Of a stretch of DNA of 64,000 nt, positions 12,201 to 22,568 are shown in pieces (position 1 is the first letter of the stretch; each line of letters begins with the position of its first letter). The stretch covers positions 14,199,955 through 14,263,954 of the forward strand of contig CM055108.1 of NCBI GenBank assembly GCA_029204225.1, written 5' to 3'. The position numbers and the translations under genes were made by a program. The notes beneath the pieces are model-generated. The model was not told the origin of the DNA. It saw only the letters and a program-made list of their open reading frames with translations, and searched no databases. Source of the stretch: Diphasiastrum complanatum (taxonomy: Eukaryota > Streptophyta > Lycopodiopsida > Lycopodiales > Lycopodiaceae).

Positions 12201-12539
12201 ACTCTAGTGAAAGCCACTTCAGAGCCTCAAGCTCCTTCTTGGTTAAGCCTAAATAAGAATGTACATACAAAGTACATAGTGATATTGTCATGTGAAATTC
12301 TCTCTACATTTCATCGCTCATCAACTGAATCGATTAAAATTTGAAAATGTCTTTTCAAATTGGCCGATGGGACTCGAATCTCCACTCACAACTAAACTTG
12401 TTGGGCAACAATGCCAAATGCAAATAACAAGATCGACTTGTCCCTTGCCACCTCATTTGCCAAATGTCGTCAATTCAAGCTCACTAAAACATCACCAGTT
12501 AGACCTTTGTATAAAACTACGGACTAGTGGCGACCATCC

Positions 12540-14075
12540 ATTTTGAGCGAGGGACTTGTGGGCTTCTCAAGTCGAAATGACCCACCGCCCTTGCGTCACT
12601 TAACCTTTCTTTTATACATGTCAGCATTAAACACATACACGGCCCCATGTAGATGCTGTGATACAGTCTCCATAAATTTGTGGAGGATTTTATTTTGCAG
12701 TTTGTACCATTGGGCAAATCAGACAACCACTGGTCCTAGGCTAGGCCCCGAGGGTAGGTACCAGGAGGACGTGGGCAGACAGAGAGGAAGGAGGCGGGGA
12801 CCAGCGGGTCACATCGCGGACCGGTGGGCCACTGGTTTGGGCATTACCTAGATTGAGCCAGTCGCATCGCATGTCAATCTTAAGTAAACATTTTTCCTCT
12901 ATTTCCGACCGGTCCTCCGATTTTGTGAGAATATTTTATTATTTAAGACATGGTATTTTCTGATTGGTTCGTCAGTCTGCGCGTTTAGTCGGTCTGGGGA
13001 CGAAAGGGTGGCGAACTGGACAAAGCTCAAGTACACTTCGTTATAGGTGGCAGCCTCGCATGTTTGTGGGCCTGGGCCTCGGGCCCTTTTGCGAATCCCA
13101 GTCGGGATGACACGCGCCAGTCGTCTTCTGCCATCTGGCAGCACGGCATAGGTCCGTAAAGGCAGGCCAATTGCCATGTGGCACCATGTTCCCCACCCCC
13201 CGTATCTCAACAGCACTCCGCACATCTCAGCTCGCTACCGCTGGATATCCCCAAAGCCGTTCCGATCCGGCCACGTGGATTATAAACTGGCCGTTGATAA
13301 GTATACTGGTGGATACGAGACGCGTGGCTAGCATCCAAGGGGACTGCGCTGTGCCATTAAGGCGTGTGATGGTCCACCACTCATGAATCATAGGCTTTGT
13401 GTCAGAGCTAACCAGCCCGGGTTAAAGTGACCATGAAGGGGTACCAGAGGGGTTAGGCGTAACTAGCCCGGGTTCAGATGACCATGAAGGGTTACCAGAG
13501 GGGTTACGAGCAACTAACCCGGGTTAAGGTGACCATGAAGGGTTGGTTACCAGAGGGGTTAGGCGCAGCTGTGAGAGAGAAGGCTTGCTTGCTTGCTCCT
13601 GGCTGTTGAGGTCGATGTCTCTGGATCGCCAGTTCGTTTCCGGCTATGGTTGCCGTATCGTCTAGATCCATCGTTCTCAGCCTCCATGTCGAGAAAGAAG
13701 AAGCAAAAGCGAAGCATGAAGCCTACAAAACGGACGCATCAAGATCAAGCCTACAGAAATCTTTACCAACTGGCTCCTACTGTAGGCAAATGATGCTTTA
13801 AATGATGCATTTATTGATAATATTATGGCTGAATGCCGGGCTTCAGTTTCGATTTTGATCGTATAAGTTTTGAGGTGTAATTTTCTGTGCCTGAGGTTGT
13901 CTCTGTGCAGTGCAGGAGTTAGAAGGCTTGAAGCTTGAAGATGAAGCATACGAGGTGAGAAGTGGTGGATTATATGATTGTTTGCTGATTGGGAGGTTTG
14001 CTGATTTGCGAGTATATTGTTTGAGGTGAGAAGTTTGGTGTGATATATACAAGGCGGTGTGTAGGTGGGAGGTAG
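12540..14075 (+). promoter_or_regulatory. GC-richer promoter and leader of the SPEAR-type gene
   Basis: Base composition shifts here from AT-rich to clearly GC-rich, with many CpG steps, as often seen at plant promoters. A perfect G-box core (CCACGTGG, 13271-13278) sits directly before TATAAAC (13281-13287). Transcription could start near 13310, giving a leader of about 750 nt. The leader would hold three 51-bp repeats and an upstream ORF ending at 13793. A GTAGG donor near 13782 and a CAG near 13910 could bound a leader intron. These functions are inferred from motifs alone. Confidence 0.45.
13409..13565 (+). repeat. Three tandem ~51-bp repeats upstream of the SPEAR-type gene
   Basis: Three units at about 13409-13459, 13460-13510 and 13511-13565 share 'agcccgggtt', 'gtgaccatgaaggg' and 'taccagaggggtta'. 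The third unit has a short insertion (ggttggttacc). Each unit contains the palindrome CCCGGG or its variant. The units could hold repeated protein-binding sites, but no known factor is implied. Confidence 0.9.
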
Positions 14076-16995
14076 ATGGCAACGATGCTGATGCAGAGAG
14101 GCGATTTAGTAACTCCTGAGAAGATATTGTTCTCGCCACTGATGCATTCTCGTTTTGAGGCTGAAGGAGGGATTGAAAATCCCAAGGAGGAGGCTGGCCT
14201 CCAGCGAGGATCTGAAGGAGGGCGTTACAGGTCCAGGAAAGGGAAAAATGGACAAAAGAAACAGCCTCAACGAGGCCTTGGTGTTGCGCAGCTTGAAAAA
14301 ATCAGGTTGCAAGAGCAGAGCAAGCATGAAGCTGCGTGTCTGGCATCTTTGCAATATCTTCGTGGCATGTCTTCTTTCTCACCCTCCGTTACACTCGGAG
14401 ATCATAGCGATGCTTTCAGCATCGCTTCTCCGTTTGTAAGGCAGTTCAGAGCTGGTTCACGCCATGCTCTCAGTCAGGACGACGATAGAAAAACTTTCGG
14501 CGTGCTTTCTGATCCTGTTTCTGCAGGTTGCGGTCTAAATACTAAAACTGTCGATGGTAAGGCTCAAGTTTATGAAGCACTGATGCCCTTTCCTTTGGAT
14601 CCTTCTACTCCAGTTCCGTATATGAGGCCAGGACATGGATCTTCGCTTTCGATTGTGATTTCGCGCAAGGCGGATTATGAGCCTCCTCTTTCTTGTCTCT
14701 CTCATTGTCAACAAATTTCAGGTTTGAAGCGTGGAGATACCTTAAGCGATAAGGCAAACATTATACTTACGCAACGAAGAAAAGCTGAAATGGACGCTAT
14801 CTACGAGCTTGAAACAGACGGTCTATTTCCCGTTGGTCTATCTTCGCTGAACGGTATCTCCAAACCTGAGTCTCAGCTTCTCGCAAACTACGCTCCTTAG
14901 TTAGGAATTGTTGGACAAATTCATGCATGAGATTATATTTGTTTTCGGAAATAATATCTGAAGAGTCTGTTTTCTTATTGCCAGCAATGCGGAACAGCAA
15001 AACAGCTGGGCGTGCAAGTGCAATCAAAGATGCTGAAACGGGCGATATTCTTCTTTCAGGTCATAACTTATGCAAATCTAGAGACGGCCCGTCTCTTACT
15101 CTGGGGGTCTTCGATCAGTCAATAGACCCGCCCGGTCTGCACCCTCACAAACAAGACTGTATGGATATGCCAGCTACAGTAAGCAATGAAACAAGTTCTC
15201 TCCATCCTAGCACGTACATAAGTTGAAATAGCATGCTGAGTTTATTGTCAGTCAAATAATTTGGTGCTTTGAATCGGAAGGTAGCAGCAATTGACTTCGC
15301 GTTTTTTTTATATTCTCAAGCAATTCAGATATCTCTCTCAACGTATGCTTGTCCTTGTGTCAACGGCTACAGATTGAGCTTTAGTATTGTCGTTAATGTC
15401 CAGACTCAGTTTCCCGTTGATGTGCTCTCTCTTTTCGTGTTTCAGTTAGGCATTCCATCAATTGGCCAAAGGCCAAAGGAGCTCTCTTCTTTCCAAAATT
15501 ATCCAGGCAACAATCAAGTCTGGGCTTACGAGGACAAGGTACTTCTGTCTTTTCCGAAAATAAAACGTTACATGCAGCTCCTTCAAACTACTGCTTCTAC
15601 TAGTTATTCTGGTTAAAAATTGGCCTCTGGTGGTAACGAGCTTCGTGTTTCCTGTTGCCAGATGTCCACGTTAAAGCGAAAGTGGCAGTCAATGCAGGAA
15701 AATCAAGCAATATTTGCTATGATTTTGGATCCGAGTGCTGGTATTGGAGATTGTGATAGAAACCAGCACAAGATCGATCTTTATGGCGAATCGCAGACAC
15801 CAGAAATAGTGAACGCTGGAGCTCACTATACTACTGGTACTGTGCGGTAAGCGTGTTCAGCGTAGTTGGGATCTTGCTGATTTTGCATTATCGGATACCG
15901 ATCCTTATTCACATGTTTCTCATAAGCAACTACGGGTCTATAAAGTACATAATCACCTGGTTTTGTCTACAGGAATGCCTTGGGAAGCTCGCATTGGCCT
16001 CCAACGAAGGTAAAGTATGACACAGCCACGTCGGACTGGCTAGGAGCTTTGAGCAGATTCCAGTCCAGGTCTAACTGTAAAGCCATTTCCAGCGATAATC
16101 ATTCTTCTCCAAGTAATATCTTCCAATCTCATGCCAAGGATGGTGACTCAAGTAAATTAAGCTTGACCACTCGGTTACGAGCTGAAGATGCAACAGCTTT
16201 TAACATAGAAGCTTCTTCTGGAGATTTTTTGGCACTTCGGCTTTCTGGTCCTTACTGCATAAATAAAATTGACGCGGAAGCTGGTAGTCGTGAAAATGCA
16301 TGTGCCGAAATTGAGCTAGATTTCAAAAGTGACTCTAGTGCTCTACCAGGGAGCTTTACGGTTGATACCGAGGGTGACTTGGTTCTGACAGCTAAGGTTC
16401 TCCACAAGGTATTGCTACTTAGCACTGAATGTATCTTCTGCATTCTGGATAAGATAGTTGATATGGTGTGTATAAGCTGTTGTATCTTGGTCAAAGCGAA
16501 ACCGCCGATATGATCAGTTAACATACTAAAACCTTGAAACTGTGCTGTATGCCACTTTTAAACTTCACAAAGCTGAGTTTCAGAGTAGCTTAACTTCCAG
16601 CATTTTACCAGTATAACATGAAAATCTTTGCCTAGACGTTCTGAGCTTCTCAGTACCTGCATAAGAGGATCTTTTCTGATCCAGTGCAGTGTAAAGTGGA
16701 TACAATCCTTCCTACCATATCCCTTGCATTGCATCATGACTTATCTTTTATCTATAGATGGAGTTTATGCCTGTTAGGGTGCTCGGTGTTTGTCAGTCGT
16801 GCAATTATCAGTGTCGGTGTTTTATGTGCTTTTCAGGTATGTTGAGTAGCCTTTGAAATAAATTGAACTTCAATCCATTTTGTATACTCCGATATGCGGA
16901 GGGCAGGCAAAGATCCATTTGGGAGTGATATTCCTCTCTTATTGCTTAGTATTAACATGAAATCTGAAACTATGAAAGCTGGAACAAAATAAGCC

Positions 16996-17035
<40 letters not shown>

Positions 17036-17990
17036 GTTCAAATGATGTCCAAAAGGGACCATACAGAAGTACATCAAATACCTTGTGTTTTGTAAATCCA
17101 TCTGTTGCTTTGATTTCTTTATAGCAAAAGCTATTAGTCAAAAAATCAGGAGTGCATAGATGCTACATGGGTTAATTCTGAATGATGCATGTCACGCTTT
17201 CCTCTGATATTGTATATGTGGCAAAAGAGAATCATATGTGCTTCATCATCCGCGTCTGGCGCATGTCATAATTTTCTGCCTGCTAACTTTTATAGCGAAC
17301 CAATTAGAGCTTGCTCTTATGCTACTTATTTCCGTGTCTCCTTTGGCGCATGTCATAATTTTCTGCCTGCTAACTTTTATAGCGAACCAATTAGAGCTTG
17401 TTCTTATGCTACTTATTGTTTTCTTTTCCAAGTCAAAATGCTCTTTAAATAGTTTTGTACTACATAAAAGATCATGGGGCTGATTTCACTTCGTAGAACA
17501 TTATTTTCATTATATTAAGCTCGCGTTAGAACTTATTAATAACTGTATGCTTAACGAATTCTCTAATGATTTCTCTAGCTTGTGAAAGCTCCTTATCATC
17601 TAGTTCCAAATTATCCAGCCAAGAACTTTCGGATTTGCACCATCCTTTGTTCTTTGTTGCCTCCATGGCCCCGTTGAGTAGATTGCCGATCTTCCCATAG
17701 TGCATATATTAGTACAACCTTCTTGGGGGAGCATTCTTGTTTCTCCTTTTAAGATAGGACATGTATGTTTCACTCTGACCCCCAACTCCCTTGTCAAGAA
17801 CCTTTTGTATTACCACCTCCCAAGACTCATTTGCCAATCATGTTGCCCAAGCTTGACATCTGTGGAGATTGCAAGAGAGGTTTTTGCCCTCCCAATCATC
17901 TTATTTCCACACATTATTCTAGTTGTACTTTGAATGAAAATTCAAGCCCAAGTATTTATGTGCTTGGACTATTTCCAACTCCTTGCCTTG

Positions 17991-18088
<98 letters not shown>

Positions 18089-21000
18089 AAGGTCATGATT
18101 TGCCACCAAATCTATCTAGGGCACTCAACTTTCAAGGTTCTATTCAAGTTTTTTAGCTCAAATGCCCATTCTTCATAGCTTCTATCAAAAGCTTTAATCA
18201 TAGCACTCACAAGAAATGGTTTTCCTTGTAGCTTTGATCATTTTCTCTAATCTTTACCCAACGGGGTTGGCTCAATTGGTTAGCTTGGCATCCAAAGTTT
18301 CTTTGGTCCCAGGTTCGAGCCTCCCCTTGGAAACCAAGAAGCATTTTCTCTAATCTTTGCACGAGTATAGTATGCATGCTTCCCTATGAGCACCTGACTA
18401 TCTTAAAACTTTGTATGAAGCCTCTCTATGGTTTGGTTTGCAGCCACTATCCATTTTTCTCTCAGATTTCCAATTTCTTCCTCATTGAAAAAAGTGAAAC
18501 CATACCCAAGCCACTTAGTATTACCACAAACCATTTCATAGCGATTTTCTTAGTTTTCTATAGAAACTCTTGAAGCCTACAACACCATTGTCTTTGGTCT
18601 CACTATTTGTATGGAATATTTGCATCGTCCTTTGAGTCGGACTTTGTCTCTATTCGAGGTTGAGATAGGGAGAAAAAGGAAGTAATCTAAGATTGCATTT
18701 AGGTATTGTGATTAGCAAAGCACCATGTCTCACTTTTATGGTGTTCATATAAAATCAAGGAACAAAGCGTGATTCGTTGATCTCAGAAAGGCGGTGTTAT
18801 TCACCCCTACTCTTCTAATATATCGAACCACAAAAATTAGATGCCTTTGTCTCCACCTCAATATGCAGAGCCTCCCTTTGTGAAACAAAGCCCATGTGAC
18901 ACCCTTGGATCTAGGTATAGTGGCAAGATTAGGTTCCCATTCGCTCCTATATCCAAGAAACGTGTCCAATTTGAAGTCCAATTTGAGCCTTGAAGGATTG
19001 TTGATCAAACTCTTCGAACATAGGATTTGTTGATGAATTGTTGAATATAGGAATGATCCCCCTTTGTGAGATGTTCTCTCTGTTGATGTTCTGAGTTCTC
19101 TTCGTTTGGGATTACCTCGTCCATGCCTTTATGCTCATATCCCTTTTGCTTTACATCAAGAGGTCCAACGAGCTTTGTGTGTGCCTCTGTCTCGTTTGGC
19201 CAAAGACCCTTTTGATCTTGCCGCATGGCATCTTCTCCTGCTTTTTTCTGTGTGGTGTTTACAACTCCCACCTCGCGGTGGTGAAGTTGGTCATTGTGAA
19301 ACTAGAACTCGTCTTCGTCGTTTCTTTTCTGGCGATTGGGAGAATTTGCAAGATGAATTTTACTTTCGATGCAAGGCACTTGCCGCCAAACGTGAGTTGG
19401 GTCCTCCTACTCAAGAATGTTCCATTGATGCTCGTCTTCGCCGTTCCTTTTTCTAGGTCAAGCGGGTGAGCTCTCTCACACGGCTCACGCTTTGGTCCCT
19501 TCTACACCGGCGCCTCCTTCTACTCACACTGTTTCGGCACTGCAGTGCTCCATCCGCAAACTGAAGATGAGTTACCCTTATTTGTTGAGGATTTTGAGCT
19601 AGATGCAGACCTTCAGCTTGGCCAACAAATATAGCTTGATCAAAACCCGTGTAGAATAATGAAAATTATGTACATAAGTGGGTCCCACACATGTGAGGCT
19701 ATGGAGCCACGTGGGAAACCTACCCTACTATAGTTTAGATCAAGTCTAAAGGGTTGGTCATGTCATTTTGGTAGTGATTCCTAGATTATAGGACCTACAC
19801 CTAAGTTTAAGGTGAAAAATTGACCAACTAGTCACCTACTAGGCATGACTCTAGGAATTAGGGCAAGAGAGCCAAGTTAACTTCCTTATTACATGCTGGA
19901 AATCCACCTAACCTCAAAAAGGAAGTCACTTTTGCTATGTATTCCAAGCTCCCATAGTGAGAAGATAGAATATTATTGGAGCTCATTGGCAATCTCAAGC
20001 TACTCCACTATGTACATTGAGTTTTATTGATCCAAATGCAACCAAATTAATTTCTACTTCATTCTCAGTCTACAGGCCGTATAGAAGGTTGTGGCTTGCA
20101 CGTGTGGGCTTGGATTTCAATGTTGATCAATGGTTTTGATTGTTAATGCTTGTTATTTGTCAAATTGCCAATCTAGATCAATTTTTTTGTGTCTAGTTTT
20201 TTGATAGATTGTTAAGCAAGCATCACTCTTGTGGATCTTTTGTAGATCCATTTATGGTCCTAAAGTACAGTACTTTCACATTTGCCAGTAAATGTAGCTC
20301 TTGCAATCTTTGAATAAGCATGTGGCATGGAATAGTGTAAAGATGTCCCCAAAGTGGAGGGACATAATTAACTTTTCTTGTAGCATGTAGATGCCTAGCA
20401 TCTACTTCTCTCTACTTACTATAATCTCCAAAATGGTCCCATAGGCCATGATATGTGTGATCATGAAGATGCAGTAGTTTTCTAGCTTCATGGGGTCATA
20501 GATTTGTGGATGGGATGGATGATGTTGCTACACTAAGAGGATGCGAAAGTAGAGATGGCATTGGTGTAAGGAGGGTGGCCAAGACAGGTGTGACAATATC
20601 TCTAGCATGAATGAGGAGTTCGGAGCCAAGGAACAAAATATCGTGGGCATGGTCAAATTTCAATCTTTTGATAACTTCTTAATCTTTTTATGGTGTGAAG
20701 AAAGTTAGATGACCTAAGAGGGATAAATCGTGATAAAAGTGGAAGTTGGAATGCTATATAGTCATAGCATATTGTGTCCAAGTCTGGAGGTCATTGCTTG
20801 TGGGAGAAATTCACGCCAAAAAGAGCTTACAACAAAACTACGCAAAAGTCAATGAGCTCTTGATTTTTAGCATCTATTATCTAAAAGGAGCAACGTTTTC
20901 TGTTTTTGTTTTTCAACATTATTCTATAGTGACTTGAAATGTGATAAGATGGCCCACCATTGATTGCTTTCTTCTCAAATCAGCTCGGCTACATGCATTT

Positions 21001-22224
21001 AAGTTCTTTTCTTCTAACCGATCACTCATTTTTCTCCTAGTATACTGGTACACAGTTGGGATAATGTACGTCCCACCATAATAACTTGATAATAAGCTAG
21101 CTCTTGTAGCCACCGCTCACGCCTAAAATTTGACAAGTGGTTTCATGTGTCCATATATGTGTCTACAAAGGTGATCCTAGGGGCATGCTTGAAGAGGTCT
21201 ATTATACGAATTGCAGCCATCTTTTCTAACAATCTTGAGTAATTCCACTTGTACGCCTTGAATCTCTTATGCTTTTACCAATTTGCATCCGTCTTTTATG
21301 AACCACAACTTCACTAGTGTTCAAATCCCTTGTGGGTTGGAAGTCTCATTTCCTCTTCCTTCCTATAATATTTTTGTATAGATAACTCAAGCTTACAGCT
21401 ATATCTTATTGTGCTTAGCAAATGTGGTCCTTTTGCCATGAATTTGCCATGTCATGTTGCTGGATTTCTATGCAGCTCTGCGTTTTTTCCTCGATTAAGT
21501 GCTTGTATGTAAATCTCATGTGACTGTTTGCATCATTGTATGTTGAAAATCTTGGTATTTACTTCATCATAATAGCAAGTTATTTGGTGGACTTGCAACC
21601 TTGAAATAGATGTGCTCAAGGAACTTTTTGGATTTTTTTATGCCTAGCAAATACGGTCCTTTTGCAACAAATTTCCCATGTCATGTTGCTGGATATCTAT
21701 GCAGCTCTGCATTTTTTCCTTGATTAAGTGCTTGTGTGCATTTCTTTCATATCTCCTTACTTCCTCGTGTTATTACTTGTTGACCACTCATTACATGAGG
21801 CTTCATTGTGTTTTTGTGCTCCATGTCAAAAAGGTTTGGTGCTGGTTTGCATCATTGTATCTTAAAAATCTTGGTATTTAGTTCATCATAACAGCAAGTT
21901 GTGTTTTCTTGCAATGTGCTCAAGGAAGTTTTTGAATATTTTTACGCTTAGCAAATATGGTCCTTTTGCAATAAATTTGCCATCTCATGTTGCTGGATTT
22001 CTATGCAGGTCTGCAATTTTTCCTTGATTAAGTACTTGTCTGTATTTTTCAGATGTGTCTTTGCTGCCTTGTGTTTGTTACTTGTTGACCACTTGTTACA
22101 TAAGGCTGTGTTTTTGTGCTCCATGTCAAACAGGTTTGGTGACTGTTTGCATCATTGTATCTTGAACATCTTGGTATTTACTTCATGGTACAGCAAGTTA
22201 TGTGGTGGGCTTGCAACCTTCAGA

Positions 22225-22275
<51 letters not shown>

Positions 22276-22568
22276 TGTGCAGTGTGTAAGGACTGTGGTT
22301 AGACAATAGTATCTAACACAAACTGATGAAAATTCAGGGATCGGCAGAGAATGCTATCGTATGTTCTGAGAATCTTTCGGCCATTGAAAACCGTTCAATG
22401 TTAGCACCTTGTTTTGCAGTTCAATCTGGATGGCTTCCATCGTCAGAAAGCTGTGGTTATCAACCAACAAGCCCGCTGTCATGTGGGAAACCTGAGAGCA
22501 GTCTAATCACTGCACCTATGGTGAACACTCCCAGACTGATAGATTTAAGCTTAAAGCTAGCTCTCTGA
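14076..22568 (+). CDS. SPOROCYTELESS/SPEAR (TIE)-like EAR-motif transcriptional adaptor
   Basis: Six exons join in one frame: 14076-14853, 14985-15178, 15446-15538, 15662-15846, 15973-16408 and 22338-22568 (1917 nt, 638 aa). All introns are GT-AG and junction phases agree (1, 0, 0, 2, 0). An in-frame TAG directly precedes the start ATG. Residues 60-82 carry the SPL motif, KKQPQRGLGVAQLEKIRLQE, the signature of the SPL/NZZ-SPEAR family. The C-terminus has the EAR motif IDLSLKL three residues before the stop. In the known family these proteins bind TCP factors and recruit TOPLESS corepressors through the EAR motif, in the nucleus. The middle, encoded by exons 3-5, is Ser-rich and unrecognised. 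At 638 aa it is longer than most angiosperm members. A donor at 14836 (also phase 1) is an alternative end for exon 1. Not confirmed by transcripts. Confidence 0.85.
16998..17033 (+). repeat. (AG)n microsatellite in last intron
   Basis: An AG run of about 36 bp in the last intron of the SPEAR-type gene. Confidence 0.97.
17257..17421 (+). repeat. Near-identical tandem duplication, 87-bp period
   Basis: A unit starting 'tggcgcatgtcataattttc' occurs at 17257 and again at 17344. About 75 bp match with one clear difference (gcttgCtct versus gcttgTtct). It is intronic and the near identity implies a recent event. Confidence 0.95.
17992..18087 (+). repeat. Compound (TG)n(AG)n microsatellite in intron
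   Basis: About 18 TG units run directly into about 29 AG units. The order is the same as in the gypsy LTR at 4582. Confidence 0.98.
18239..18358 (+). mobile_element. Short tRNA-derived SINE with 17-bp target duplication
   Basis: The body at 18256-18341 (86 bp) reads like a tRNA: A box TGGCTCAATTGGTTAG and B box GGTTCGAGCC, spaced as in pol III internal promoters. A possible stem-loop, CCAAAG-TTT-CTTTGG, lies between the boxes. Perfect 17-bp direct repeats, CATTTTCTCTAATCTTT, flank it at 18239-18255 and 18342-18358, which marks a retrotransposed insertion. It lies in the last intron of the SPEAR-type gene. There is no poly-A tail and no LINE-like 3' part. It could also be called a retrotransposed tRNA pseudogene, but the three related copies favour a SINE family. 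Confidence 0.85.
19080..19460 (+). mobile_element. Unassigned mobile-element coding fragment with PPRGG motif
   Basis: A plus-strand frame reads through 'LRLGLPRPCLYAHIPFALHQ' and later 'LQLPPRGGEVGHCETRTRLR'. A HIP...PPRGG pattern, with the order helix, W.LLL, PPRGG and Arg-rich tail, resembles the region before the reverse transcriptase in some non-LTR or DIRS-like polyproteins, as far as I recall. No RT motif is present here. It lies inside the last intron of the SPEAR-type gene. The family assignment is tentative. Confidence 0.35.
19647..20280 (+). mobile_element. 5'-truncated copia LTR (family B) in intron
   Basis: This matches, in the opposite orientation, the LTR at 40454-41140. Shared blocks include 'ggtagtgattccta', 'cttccttattacatgct', 'gaaatccacctaac', 'gattgttaagcaagca' and the end 'agtactttcaca'. 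The first ~40 bp of the family are missing, and I find no target duplication. It is an old partial copy in the last intron. Confidence 0.75.
21411..22215 (+). repeat. Three tandem copies of a ~250-300-bp intron unit
   Basis: Each unit begins 'ttagcaaatatggtcctttt' or similar (about 21415, 21644 and 21948) and continues 'catgttgctggatttctatg', 'ttttccttgattaagt' and 'gcatcattgtat'. The copies differ by substitutions and indels. Short reading frames in each copy are not conserved. The array ends just before an AG repeat, about 120 bp before the terminal exon. Confidence 0.9.
22230..22273 (+). repeat. (AG)n microsatellite close to the last exon
   Basis: An AG run of about 44 bp, 65 bp upstream of the terminal exon of the SPEAR-type gene. 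Confidence 0.97.
22338..22568 (+). CDS. Terminal exon of the SPEAR-type gene with EAR motif
   Basis: The exon follows the acceptor 'gatgaaaattcag' and enters in phase 0, matching the donor CAAG/GTATTG at 16409. It encodes 76 residues, Ser/Pro-rich, ending in RLIDLSLKLAL. The LxLxL pattern at a C-terminus is the class-I EAR repression motif. It lies 5.9 kb from exon 5, so its link to the upstream exons rests on phase, strand and the family rule of an SPL motif at one end and an EAR motif at the other. Confidence 0.8.
   Translation, partial: GSAENAIVCSENLSAIENRSMLAPCFAVQSGWLPSSESCGYQPTSPLSCGKPESSLITAPMVNTPRLIDLSLKLAL

Noticed and set aside
12543-13386. Overlapping frames in the GC-rich region upstream of the SPEAR-type gene
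   Set aside because: Both strands are open because stops are rarer in GC-rich DNA; compositions are Arg/Pro-rich and no motif or splice pattern supports a gene.
18256-18341. Possible functional tRNA gene
   Set aside because: A and B boxes are present, but the acceptor stem does not pair well, no clear anticodon loop is seen, and direct repeats show it is a retrotransposed copy.
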